From contig WAMJ01000047.1 in NCBI GenBank assembly GCA_015522385.1, forward strand, positions 1 through 21,574: a stretch of DNA of 21,574 bases, given 5' to 3'. Shown here one piece after another: positions 14,707-21,574 of the stretch (position 1 is the stretch's first letter; every line of letters begins with the position of its first letter). The stretch comes from Candidatus Heimdallarchaeota archaeon (GTDB taxonomy: Archaea; Asgardarchaeota; Heimdallarchaeia; Heimdallarchaeales; Kariarchaeaceae). The notes under the pieces were generated by a model. It was not told the origin of the DNA, ran no database searches, and was given only the letters and a program-made list of their open reading frames with translations. The translations under genes were made by a program, and so were the position numbers.

Positions 14707-16611
14707 CTAAATTGTTGCTGGATCTAGTATGAGGACAACCTTATCCTCATCAAGAATTGTCGCCCCACTGAATCCTCTGTACTGTTGTGCGATTGAGTCG
14801 AGAGCTTTTGTTACAATCTCTCTCTGCTCCATAACATCTGAAACTTTCAGACAGACCCTTGACCCTCCCTTTTCCCAGAGGATGACCTTGGGTTTACCCT
14901 CCCTGATTCGCCTCCTTGTTCCGAGTAGATCTATTTTCATTTGGGCCGGAAAGTCAATGTTCTCCTCGAGGTCAACTACGGGAATCACATATTCTCCTAA
15001 TTCTAGGTAGTATCTTCCTTCTCGCATTTTCACCTCATCGTCATTTATCGAGAAGATCTTCTCGATGTTCAGCATAGGGATGGCGAAAAGATATTCCTTA
15101 ACTCTGATAATCAGGGCTTGGATAATGGCGAGAGTTTGAGGTACCCTAATAATGAAGAGAGTTCCTTTTCCTTTCTTGGTTCGTATCTCAATCGACCCAT
15201 TGATTTCCTCAATGGTTCGTTTCACGATGTCCATACCTACACCTCTACCGGCTGCGGTGGTTACTTCCCCTGCAGTCGAAAATCCAGGATGGAATATCAG
15301 GGCAGCGAGTTGTTTGCGGTGGAATGTATTGCTTGGTTTGAGTAGCCCCTTCTCGATTCCCTTCTTTTTAATTGCCTCAAGATCTAATCCAGAGCCATCG
15401 TCCTCGACATTGAACACAACTTCACCACGATCTTGAACTGCAGAGACTCTGATAGTACCTTTCTCAGGCTTACCCATTTTCTTTCTGGTGTTCTTGTCCT
15501 CAATCCCGTGAATTGCTGCATTCCTTATTAGATGCAATAGTGCTTCGTTTACTTGGTCTATAACCGATCTATCAAGCTCAAGATGCGTCCCTTGGAGGAG
15601 GAGTTCAATCTCCATATTTCGCTGTGCAGCTATGTCTCTCACAGTCCTCGGATACGTATCAAAGATCCTTGAGAGATTCACCATTCTCATCTTCATCAAT
15701 CTATCTTGAATAGCGGTGATTGTTGATTCAAAGATATTAAGTTGTTCGACGGCTGAAGGTGTGAGGACGTCACTTAGGGCTAAGGTAAGTCTGTTTCGAG
15801 CTAGAACAAGCTCCCCGAGAAGATCCACAACAGAATCAAGTTGATTGAGGTTGACACGAACAGACTGTATCCCTCTCTGAACTGAGACGATTGGGATTGA
15901 CGAGACCGCTTCTTCGACGAGCCTGCTGATTTCTATTTTTGCGATGTCGCTTACAGAGGCTATAGTATTTCTGATCTGATTCTCGTCCTCATTAGTAACA
16001 ATTGTGAATGTAGGATCATCGACAAGCTTACCCTCTTCGATGATATTTCTTGGAGGGGAGGAATCTTCGATCATGGCGATTCGGTCGAGTGCTTGTAGAA
16101 GCTGGAAACCTCTAGCACCTCGTAGTGCGGTATTCTTCTCGAAAATGACTTTCACCGAATACTTAGTCCCCAACTTGATCTCATCTTCTTCGGAGATCGC
16201 ACTCTCCACATCTGATAATTCTGCGCTCTGTGGGTCATATTTATTCAAGAATCCAATGAGGTCATCCACAGGGATCTTGTTGATGTCCTCTCCTGCTTCA
16301 AGAGTTTGGGCGAAACGCCCCATTCTGTCTGCTACTTGATAGAGGACCTGTATTAACTCCGATGTGACATTCCCAGACTTCTGTATCTCTATAATCTTTG
16401 ACTCAGTGGCATGAGTCAATTTAGAGAGGCTGTCGTATCCCATTGTGCCCGCCATACCCTTGACAGTATGGGCTGCTCTCATAACCTCCGCTAAGGCATC
16501 CAGATTCTTCCTGTTTTTTTCCAGTAAAAGGAGACTGTCATTCAGAGTTTTGACATTTTCGTCTAATTCTGAAATGAACAGGTCTAAGTATTCATCTTCC
16601 AAAGCTCTCAA
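14707..16611 (-). CDS. cheA: Chemotaxis histidine kinase CheA
   Basis: The 634-residue kinase autophosphorylates in response to receptors and passes phosphate to CheY and CheB. P1 (1-125) is an HPt domain with the phospho-acceptor His48 in AAHTVKGMAG. P2 (about 148-232) is a response-regulator docking domain with a shuffled-looking sequence. P3 (245-320) is the dimerisation hairpin (LDSVVDLLGELVLARNRL). P4 (about 320-492) has the N box HLIRNAAIHGIED, G1 DDGSGLD and G2 GRGVGMDIV, all intact for ATP binding. P5 (494-634) is the CheW-like receptor-coupling domain. The start is TTG at 16611; the frame is open further upstream but has no ATG or GTG there, and the HPt helix begins right after. The gene is 68 bp downstream of cheB. 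Confidence 0.95.
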   Translation of the reverse strand: MRALEDEYLDLFISELDENVKTLNDSLLLLEKNRKNLDALAEVMRAAHTVKGMAGTMGYDSLSKLTHATESKIIEIQKSGNVTSELIQVLYQVADRMGRFAQTLEAGEDINKIPVDDLIGFLNKYDPQSAELSDVESAISEEDEIKLGTKYSVKVIFEKNTALRGARGFQLLQALDRIAMIEDSSPPRNIIEEGKLVDDPTFTIVTNEDENQIRNTIASVSDIAKIEISRLVEEAVSSIPIVSVQRGIQSVRVNLNQLDSVVDLLGELVLARNRLTLALSDVLTPSAVEQLNIFESTITAIQDRLMKMRMVNLSRIFDTYPRTVRDIAAQRNMEIELLLQGTHLELDRSVIDQVNEALLHLIRNAAIHGIEDKNTRKKMGKPEKGTIRVSAVQDRGEVVFNVEDDGSGLDLEAIKKKGIEKGLLKPSNTFHRKQLAALIFHPGFSTAGEVTTAAGRGVGMDIVKRTIEEINGSIEIRTKKGKGTLFIIRVPQTLAIIQALIIRVKEYLFAIPMLNIEKIFSINDDEVKMREGRYYLELGEYVIPVVDLEENIDFPAQMKIDLLGTRRRIREGKPKVILWEKGGSRVCLKVSDVMEQREIVTKALDSIAQQYRGFSGATILDEDKVVLILDPATI

Positions 16612-16676
16612 ATGCTTTTGGAATTCAGATACTAAAAAATTATCGTGCTCTGTCTGTTAAATTGAATGAAGCCGTT

Positions 16677-16688
16677 GGATTATAATCC
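16677..16688. repeat. 12-bp perfect palindrome over the cheB stop codon
   Basis: GGATTATAATCC is a perfect palindrome covering the TAA of cheB, in the 68-bp gap to cheA. A minus-strand T run (ATTTTTTAG, near 16632-16640) follows, about 25 bp before the cheA start. This could be a processing site or a weak internal promoter for cheA; neither is established. Confidence 0.25.
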
Positions 16689-17804
16689 CAAAGCTACCTT
16701 TATCCCTTTCAGCATATCATCGATGCTGTAGATATGATCTACGTATCCACTCTCTATCACAGACCTATTCATCCCATAGACGACTGAATCCTCCTCGTTG
16801 AGCGCGAGAACCTTGCCACCTGCCTTGGAGATGAGCCTACATCCCTCCGTTCCATCCTTACCCATACCAGTCAATATCACCGCCACAACTTTGCCAGTAA
16901 ATTCTTTGACCACACTTGTGAGTGTTACATCTACGCTAGGTTTAACGAAGTTTACCATAGGACCGTCTGTGAGCCTTAATTGGTAGGATTTCCCACTTTT
17001 ACGGATTTCCATATGTCTTCCCCCTGGTGCAAAGTAGACGCTTCCTGATCTGATCTCCATTCCTTCCTCAGCTACATATACCCCCACTCTGCTCTGGTTA
17101 TCCACTCTCTTGACGAAATTCTCAATGAACCCTACGGGTATGTGCTGAACAATAAGAACTGGAGGAAAATTCTTGGGAAAATTCTTCACAAGAGACGCTA
17201 CCATCTGTGGACCACCTGTTGATGCTCCAATCACGACCATCCGATTCACGGAGGGTAGCCTTGTTGGTTGACTACTGGTTTTGACCTTGGTTTGAGATTG
17301 TAAGACTCCTTTATCATCGTCGAGATACAACTGATTGGTCATACGAATGATCTTCATAAACTTCTCCACTCTCAACTTTGCGAGAATTGAAAGTTTTGGC
17401 ACCATGAGTTTGTTAAGGTACTCCATAGGATCCATTTCCATCTCTTTTCCAGGTTTGTTGACAAAATCCACTATTCCATAGTCGAAAACCCTAGAGTCAT
17501 TTTTGACTTGATTCTCAGTAAGTGAGGAAAATAGAAGAACCGGTGTGGGCTTGGCCCGCATGATCTGGTAGACAATGTTCAACCCAGAGACATCTGGAAG
17601 CATAATGTCAAGAACAACCACCTTAGGGTTAAGGGTGATGAGTTTGGTTATGCACTCTACCCCAGTCTTTGCTGATCCTATGATCTTGAATCCCTTCTCG
17701 GGAAGAAGGATCTTTTCTAGCATTCTTCTCATAAATGCCGAGTCATCTGCTATAAGAACTGTTATCGCTATTACAAACCACCGATCCGCATAGTTTCTAG
17801 TCAC
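16680..17804 (-). CDS. cheB: Receptor methylesterase/deamidase CheB
   Basis: The 374-residue response regulator removes methyl groups from receptors when phosphorylated. The receiver domain (about 14-125) has Asp20-Asp21, phospho-acceptor Asp66 in VVLDIMLPD, Thr96 and Lys117. A 60-residue linker follows. The esterase domain (188-374) has the catalytic set Ser195 in GASTGG, His221 in VQHIP and Asp317 in TGMGKDG. The start is GTG at 17804, giving a 13-residue lead (MTRNYADRWFVIA) before the first strand, longer than usual; no better start lies closer. No cheR methyltransferase, its normal opposite, is in the window. The gene lies 25 bp after cheY and shares its orientation. Confidence 0.95.
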   Translation of the reverse strand: MTRNYADRWFVIAITVLIADDSAFMRRMLEKILLPEKGFKIIGSAKTGVECITKLITLNPKVVVLDIMLPDVSGLNIVYQIMRAKPTPVLLFSSLTENQVKNDSRVFDYGIVDFVNKPGKEMEMDPMEYLNKLMVPKLSILAKLRVEKFMKIIRMTNQLYLDDDKGVLQSQTKVKTSSQPTRLPSVNRMVVIGASTGGPQMVASLVKNFPKNFPPVLIVQHIPVGFIENFVKRVDNQSRVGVYVAEEGMEIRSGSVYFAPGGRHMEIRKSGKSYQLRLTDGPMVNFVKPSVDVTLTSVVKEFTGKVVAVILTGMGKDGTEGCRLISKAGGKVLALNEEDSVVYGMNRSVIESGYVDHIYSIDDMLKGIKVALGL

Positions 17805-17829
17805 TATTATCTATAAGAGTTTATTGCAC

Positions 17830-18189
17830 CTAGTCACTGCTCAAGACCTTGTTAATCGTCCTGATGAATTCGGATAGCCTGAACGGCTTAGTCAAGAAGT
17901 CCTTCGCTCCCAGACGAAGCGCACCCTCGACGATGTGCTTACTATTAATAGAGGTGACAACCACCACTTTTGCGTTGGGGTTAATCTGTAGAATTCTCTT
18001 GAGAACCTGAATACCATCCATAGAAGGCATGACGACGTCAAGGGTGACGATGTCGATGTCTGTCCAGTATTGCTGGTAGATCTCGACAGCTTCCAGTCCA
18101 TTCAGTGCCCTGTATTTGACGGTATGTCCAAGTTTTGTGAAAAGGCGCTCTATTACCATTAGCATAAATCGGGCGTCATCACAGATCAT
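17830..18189 (-). CDS. cheY: Single-domain response regulator CheY (operon copy), N-terminus uncertain
   Basis: From the ATG this is 119 residues, a receiver domain with acidic Asp4-Asp5, phospho-acceptor Asp51 in VTLDVVMP, Thr79 in VVTS and Lys101 in LTKPF. It would take phosphate from CheA and act on a motor or serve as a phosphate sink. The ATG leaves only MIC before the acidic pair, cutting the first beta strand short. The frame upstream reads IVNV (ATC GTT AAT GTT) back to a TAA, with no ATG, GTG or TTG. A strong Shine-Dalgarno, GGGGTGAT (18214-18207), lies 5 nt before that ATC but 17 nt before the ATG. The true start may therefore be the ATC at 18201. The gene sits 27 bp after cheW. It differs clearly from the second CheY at 19298. 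Confidence 0.9.
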   Translation of the reverse strand: MICDDARFMLMVIERLFTKLGHTVKYRALNGLEAVEIYQQYWTDIDIVTLDVVMPSMDGIQVLKRILQINPNAKVVVVTSINSKHIVEGALRLGAKDFLTKPFRLSEFIRTINKVLSSD

Positions 18190-18216
18190 AACATTAACGA
18201 TGAGTTATCACCCCGA

Positions 18217-19074
18217 CTACTTCATTTTGTCCTGTATCAATTTAATCAGCTTATCCTTCTTGGTCTTAGTACTAACTGAATCGATTCCCATCTCATATGC
18301 AATCTTGAGAAGTTCAGGTTTGGTTAAAGCCCCTAGGTCAAGAGGGCTGGATCCGAACTCATCCTCTTCGGGTTCGGGTGCTGGAGCTGTTGTTTTAATT
18401 GATGTCGCGGAGACAATACCTTTATCGCTGATCAAGACATCATCATCGTCAGACAGGTCGTCGATGGAGAAGTCTTCCATAGTATTGACCTTGTCAATCT
18501 CTTTTCCAGTCAGGGTAATCTCATCATCCTTTTCCTCACCATGGATACTGGTCCTGATCTTCGCTAGCTTTTCAAGTTCTTTGAGGTCGAAATCACTGAA
18601 GATTCCCTCGGTCTTGAGGAGTACAACCAATCCAAGGTCTGTCTTGACAATGCCCTCGATAAATGTGGAGCTTTTACTTGTAGAAATTCCTTCAATTGAC
18701 TGTTGGATGTTCTCATCGGTAACTGTTATTACAGCTTCCACATAATCTACCAAGAGTCCCACAGTTGTCTTTCCTATCGTGACCATTAAGATATAGTTCC
18801 TCTCATCATCATCAAGGTATTCCTTCCTCCTCTTTCTATGTTCCTCGACCAGAAGTCGTCGTTTAAGATCTATAACAGTCACCACAAGACCCCTGTAGTT
18901 TATCACCCCAGCAGTATAGTCTCCTGCTTGGGGAATGGGGGTAATTGTATCGGGAACGAAAACCTCCTTCACGTGGTGCACATCAATTGCAAAATACTCG
19001 TCATTCAGAAGGAATGCAACCAATTTTCTTTGACCTTGGATTTGGGCAGTGCTCATAAAGTCAAATAACCTCAT
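18217..19074 (-). CDS. cheW: CheW adaptor with acidic linker and C-terminal SAP/Rho_N-like module
   Basis: The 285-residue protein couples receptors to CheA. Residues 15-160 are a normal CheW fold: KLVAFLLNDEYFAIDVHHVKEV, IPQAGDYTAGVINYRGLVV, then VIDLKRRL and later GLLVDYVEAV. CheW proteins usually end near 150-170 residues. Here an acidic, Asp-rich linker (175-245, with SDDDDVLISD and a PAPEPEEDE stretch) leads to residues 246-284 (LGALTKPELLKIAYEMGI followed by TKKDKLIKLIQ), which read like a helix-extension-helix module of the SAP/Rho_N type. Those bind nucleic acid or proteins; the role here is unknown. Two ATG starts are possible, 19074 and 19056; the domain begins after both. A minus-strand TATA-like TTTTTAATTC near 19094-19104 fits a near-leaderless transcript leading the che operon. 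Confidence 0.92.
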   Translation of the reverse strand: MRLFDFMSTAQIQGQRKLVAFLLNDEYFAIDVHHVKEVFVPDTITPIPQAGDYTAGVINYRGLVVTVIDLKRRLLVEEHRKRRKEYLDDDERNYILMVTIGKTTVGLLVDYVEAVITVTDENIQQSIEGISTSKSSTFIEGIVKTDLGLVVLLKTEGIFSDFDLKELEKLAKIRTSIHGEEKDDEITLTGKEIDKVNTMEDFSIDDLSDDDDVLISDKGIVSATSIKTTAPAPEPEEDEFGSSPLDLGALTKPELLKIAYEMGIDSVSTKTKKDKLIKLIQDKMK

Positions 19075-19221
19075 CCCTAGTATAATTCTTGAATTAAAAA
19101 ACGATGCTCATGAAAGAGGTAAAATCGTAGATAATGCACTCTAAAATTCTCACCTCATTTCGGTGGTTCGATATTGAAATTTTGCTCAATCGGTGCTTAT
19201 TTTGTGGTGTCTGCTAATAAA

Positions 19222-19290
19222 CATTAAATAAGAACCATTTGTATCTAGAATTGAGAGGGGTTCAAACTCGAACCTGAACCAATAGAGGTG
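19222..19290 (+). promoter_or_regulatory. Promoter, leader hairpin and Shine-Dalgarno of the second cheY
   Basis: CATTAAATAAG (19222-19232) is a TATA-like element predicting a start near 19257. The leader then holds GGTTC (19259-19263) pairing with GAACC (19270-19274) around a 6-nt loop, and GAGGTG (19285-19290) 7 nt before the TTG at 19298. The hairpin resembles a tRNA T arm but no tRNA surrounds it. Confidence 0.4.
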
Positions 19291-19297
19291 TTTGTTT

Positions 19298-19666
19298 TTG
19301 GCAAGAATAGCCGTTGTAGATGATGCAAAATTTATGAGATTAGTACTAAAGAGGATATTGACTCAAGCCGGACACGAGGTCATTGCAGAGGGACAGACAG
19401 GAATTGACGCTGTCGAAATTTGGGCGCGGGACAAGCCCGACTGTATGACACTCGACATAGTCATGCCCAAGCAAAACGGCATAGAGGCAGTAAAACAGAT
19501 TATCTCCTTTGATCCCAATGCGAAAATTGTGATGGTAACTGCGTTAGGGCAGGAGGCGTTCGTCCTCGAAGCCATCAAGTCTGGTGCGAGAGAATTCATA
19601 ATTAAACCCTTTAAGAACGAAGAGATCATCAAAGCCATTGCCAAGACTATCGGTTCAGGAAATTAG
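19298..19666 (+). CDS. cheY: Single-domain response regulator CheY (second copy, divergent from the operon)
   Basis: With the TTG at 19298 as start the protein is 122 residues, beginning MARIAVVDDAKFMR, the usual beginning of archaeal CheY. The active site is complete: Asp8-Asp9, phospho-acceptor Asp53 in MTLDIVMP, Thr81 in MVTALG and Lys103 in IIKPF. GAGGTG lies 7 nt before this TTG, whereas an earlier in-frame TTG at 19292 would sit only 1 nt after it. The gene has its own promoter and is divergent from cheW, so the two CheY proteins can be expressed independently. Its stop overlaps that of the convergent MFS gene by 4 nt. By resemblance this is the more canonical of the two CheY proteins and the likelier motor regulator; that is inference. 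Confidence 0.92.
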   Translation: MARIAVVDDAKFMRLVLKRILTQAGHEVIAEGQTGIDAVEIWARDKPDCMTLDIVMPKQNGIEAVKQIISFDPNAKIVMVTALGQEAFVLEAIKSGAREFIIKPFKNEEIIKAIAKTIGSGN

Positions 19667-20892
19667 TCACTATAGACAACAGGGAAGAGACTGTCATCCT
19701 CAGATCTATTCTGTGTGAACTCTTCAACAGAATGAAAATTTAGGAGAAGGGGTGAGAATACGGTAATGGTGACCATTGCGACCGAGATGAATATCAGGTC
19801 TTGGAGGGTAGTTGCTGGTAAAGAAAGGAACCACCCGCCAAAGAAGGGCCCTATAATTGTTGCTAAAGACCCTGCAGATGTAACTAGACCGAAAACAAAA
19901 GTCCTGTTATCGGGGCTTGATACCTCGCTGATAAGAGCATTGAGTGCAGGACCAAGGAGACCTCCTGAGATGCCCGCGATTGCCGCTGCTAAGACGAGTA
20001 CATTGTAGTCTTTAGCAAAACCGAGAATTAGGTAGAAACCTGCGTTGATCACAGCTCCAAATATAAGAACTGGTTTACGACCTACCTTGTCGGAAAGCCC
20101 GCCAAGCATCAGCTCTCCGAGAAAAATGAATACCCCGTAGGCGGACACAAATATACCAAATAGAGTTGCAGAATATCCTAGGGTGTCATAAAAGTAGTAA
20201 ATGAACCCTGGTTCGATCATCATCCATGTGATTGAATTGATAAAGCTCATTAGAAGGATTATTCCGAAGGCATAAAGTGGTTTTGGTAATTTGTCTATGA
20301 AATTACTAGACACATTCTTTCTCTTGTGGGAGTGAGTAGGGGTCTCGTGTATTGCCCCCATGGTGAAAAGAGATCCCAACAGTCCCAGAATTCCACTGAG
20401 GATGAATGGGTAGAATAGTCCATAACTGTCTAGGAGAACTCCTCCGATTGTTGGACCTATGATGATACCAAAGGATATTCCTGCTGTGACGAATGCTATG
20501 TTTTTCGCCCGTTCTGATTCAGAAGTAATCTCGGAAACAAGGGAGATTGCCACTGGAAATGTTGAAGTTCCTACCAGTCCCTCTATTGATCTGAGAAAGA
20601 GGAACCAAGTGAAATTCGGAACGAAAATCATGAGGAGGTTACTAATTCCAAAAATTGCTATCTGATAGATCAGAACTCGTTTCTTCCCAATCCTGTCTGC
20701 TACCTTCCCAATCAAGGGAGAGAAGAGCAGTCCAAATAGAGCGTATGTGCTTGCCGCTACTCCAAACTCCAATGTTCCTCCTCCAAACCTTGTAAGGTAC
20801 TCTGGCAGTATGGGGAAGATAATTGTCTGGCCCGTTGCCACAAAGGAAACTACTGCAGATAAGAAGAAGACATCGAGACGGAGTTTACTCAC
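19663..20892 (-). CDS. Major facilitator superfamily transporter, 12 membrane helices
   Basis: The 409-residue membrane protein has about 12 hydrophobic segments in two halves. The MFS motif A is present in both: GKVADRIGKKRVL after helix 2 and GGLSDKVGRKPVL after helix 8. A short cytoplasmic loop rich in His, Lys and Asn (about 178-198, THSHKRKN) joins the halves. The overall look is that of drug/H+ antiporters of the DHA1 type (MdtG/TetA-like), so efflux is the likely direction, but the substrate is unknown. The start is GTG at 20892. A minus-strand TATA TTTTTATCTG (20920-20911) lies about 24 bp upstream, so the transcript is probably leaderless. It has no link to the che genes apart from sharing a 4-nt stop overlap with cheY. 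Confidence 0.9.
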   Translation of the reverse strand: MSKLRLDVFFLSAVVSFVATGQTIIFPILPEYLTRFGGGTLEFGVAASTYALFGLLFSPLIGKVADRIGKKRVLIYQIAIFGISNLLMIFVPNFTWFLFLRSIEGLVGTSTFPVAISLVSEITSESERAKNIAFVTAGISFGIIIGPTIGGVLLDSYGLFYPFILSGILGLLGSLFTMGAIHETPTHSHKRKNVSSNFIDKLPKPLYAFGIILLMSFINSITWMMIEPGFIYYFYDTLGYSATLFGIFVSAYGVFIFLGELMLGGLSDKVGRKPVLIFGAVINAGFYLILGFAKDYNVLVLAAAIAGISGGLLGPALNALISEVSSPDNRTFVFGLVTSAGSLATIIGPFFGGWFLSLPATTLQDLIFISVAMVTITVFSPLLLNFHSVEEFTQNRSEDDSLFPVVYSD

Positions 20893-20910
20893 AAGTTATG
20901 AAACCTTTTA

Positions 20911-20920
20911 CAGATAAAAA
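20911..20920 (-). promoter_or_regulatory. TATA box of the MFS transporter gene
   Basis: Reads TTTTTATCTG on the minus strand, centred about 24 bp from the GTG at 20892, the spacing expected when transcription begins at the start codon. Confidence 0.5.
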
Positions 20921-21102
20921 GCAATATGGTTGAGATAATGCATTTCTGAATTTTGGAGATATCCTTATTCACTTACCATTCGCCAGTAATAATATACCAG
21001 TTTTCTTGAGGTGGTCAGAGTTTGCCTTCATTGGTGATAAACTTTGGAGCTTGTCATTTCACCCGTGGACATTATGGGCTTAAGGAATTTGTCTGGTGTC
21101 AC

Positions 21103-21116
21103 TTTTATATAATATA
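21103..21116 (+). promoter_or_regulatory. Strong orphan TATA box
   Basis: TTTTATATAATATA is the most consensus-like TATA stretch in the window. It points away from the MFS gene, towards a 15-codon frame whose ATG lies about 26 bp downstream, exactly where transcription should begin. Confidence 0.45.
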
Positions 21117-21135
21117 ACCAGAATTAGAAAAGTTT

Positions 21136-21183
21136 ATGACAAATATGGTTTGGGATAAGGAAACTATAGGAATTGCAGCTTAG
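21136..21183 (+). other. Possible leaderless micro-ORF or start of a small RNA
   Basis: ATG at 21136 opens a 15-codon frame (MTNMVWDKETIGIAA) ending in TAG at 21181-21183. The same frame then stays open for another 19 codons. The predicted transcription start falls on the ATG. No homology can be judged at this length. It may equally be an antisense RNA to the end of the hydrolase gene, or a decayed gene start. Confidence 0.2.
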
Positions 21184-21220
21184 AAAGTCACAGATCAATC
21201 CTCATTTATCTCTGATACTG

Positions 21221-21574
21221 CTAACCTGAATTTGCGACCTCATTAATGAGATCGACGAGGGGTTTGTCGTGGACATCGTAGTTGGTCGCGAACTCAATGA
21301 ATCTTGAACCTTCTATTCTCTCTGAAACTTTTCTAGTGGATTCTGCTCCGTGTAGAGGGTCTGTACCTGCACCAACTAGGACAATGGACAGTCCCTTTCC
21401 GTTCAGTTTATCAACATAGGGCCAGAGATCGCCACCTTTCAGTGCTCTCAAACTCCACTTTAGTTTAAGGGGTGCTGTAAGGACAAGTCCCAGTTTATAC
21501 TTATGGGCTTGGAAAGGATCCTTCTTCTTATTGGCGATCATCGGGACGACGACAATTTTAACGATTGGAAGCAG
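21221..21574 (-). CDS. C-terminal part of an alpha/beta hydrolase, cut by the window edge
   Basis: The frame is open at the right edge and the last 117 residues are visible. An internal Met at 21541 is not the real start: 11 more codons precede it within the window (LLPIVKIVVVP...) with no stop. The visible part fits the end of an alpha/beta hydrolase: a strand GLSIVLVGAGTDPLHG carrying the likely catalytic Asp, then a strand RFIEFATNYDVHDKP with the likely catalytic His, and a closing helix. The nucleophile Ser elbow would lie outside the window. Substrate unknown; lysophospholipase- or esterase-like hydrolases share this ending. The gene runs toward the MFS gene on the same strand, 328 bp away. 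Confidence 0.7.
   Translation of the reverse strand: MLPIVKIVVVPMIANKKKDPFQAHKYKLGLVLTAPLKLKWSLRALKGGDLWPYVDKLNGKGLSIVLVGAGTDPLHGAESTRKVSERIEGSRFIEFATNYDVHDKPLVDLINEVANSG

Larger units (their letters stand above)
20893..21220. other. Intergenic region holding the MFS promoter and an orphan plus-strand promoter
   Basis: The 328-bp gap lies between the MFS gene and the hydrolase gene, both on the minus strand. Its left end holds the MFS TATA box (20911-20920). Its right part holds a strong plus-strand TATA at 21103-21116 with no annotated gene behind it, apart from a 15-codon frame. The stretch 20940-21090 shows nothing recognisable. Confidence 0.5.

Noticed and set aside
18116..18745. 209-residue plus-strand frame across cheW and cheY
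   Set aside because: It is very rich in Ser, the typical product of reading opposite a real gene, and overlaps two certain che genes.
19258..19275. tRNA T-arm-like hairpin upstream of the second cheY
   Set aside because: The stem is only 5 bp, and no acceptor, D or anticodon arm could be found around it; best read as a leader hairpin.
1..21574. Signs of a mobile element, prophage, CRISPR array or defence island
   Set aside because: No integrase, transposase, phage gene or spaced repeat array was found, and codon use looks even. The Mrr-like proteins alone do not make a defence island.

Overview
The window looks archaeal and most likely comes from an Asgard archaeon, perhaps a Heimdallarchaeia-type lineage. 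The points in favour are: AT-rich TATA boxes about 25-30 bp upstream of several starts, with no bacterial -10/-35 pairs; short or absent leaders; frequent GTG and TTG starts; an archaeal-style chemotaxis set (CheA, CheB, CheC, CheD, CheW and two CheY); a small lysine-tailed histone-fold protein; and two proteins with longin-like N-termini, a fold abundant in Asgard genomes. The lineage is inferred from family content only. No rRNA, tRNA, CRISPR array or transposase was seen.

Left part (1-7790). A partial gene runs off the left edge and is followed by about 550 bp of AT-rich non-coding DNA. Next come a histone-fold gene (+), a DUF2201-like metallopeptidase-fold/VWA protein (-), a small degenerate Mrr-like nuclease-fold protein (+), a membrane-anchored MCP-type signalling protein without a sensor domain (-), a longin-like protein (+), a 751-residue protein whose N-terminal half resembles a decayed CofD fold and whose end resembles a PCI winged helix (-), and a second Mrr-like protein that keeps its PD-(D/E)xK-like residues (-).

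Middle part (7790-13432). A 993-residue, mostly helical protein with a longin-like N-terminus (-) is divergent from a YdjM-type membrane metal-dependent hydrolase (+). This is followed by a class I/II PLP aminotransferase (+).

Right part (13467-21574). The chemotaxis block on the minus strand reads cheW, cheY, cheB, cheA, then cheC-cheD behind what looks like its own promoter. A second cheY diverges from cheW. The CheW carries a long acidic linker and a C-terminal SAP/Rho_N-like helical module. No cheR and no archaellum genes are in the window. An MFS transporter, a short non-coding stretch with a very strong orphan TATA box, and the C-terminal part of an alpha/beta hydrolase complete the window.

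How the genes fit together: the Che proteins form a recognisable phosphorelay (CheA autophosphorylation on His48, transfer to CheY and CheB, CheC/CheD as phosphatase and deamidase), with CheW coupling CheA to receptors such as the MCP at 2772-3749. The longin-like, CofD/PCI-like and Mrr-like proteins cluster upstream, but no shared function can be read from sequence. The most unusual items are the CofD-like/PCI-like fusion, the CheW-SAP-like fusion, the active/degenerate Mrr-like pair, the giant longin-like protein, the lost catalytic Glu in the DUF2201-like protein, and an operon CheY whose reading frame lacks a normal start codon at the expected place.
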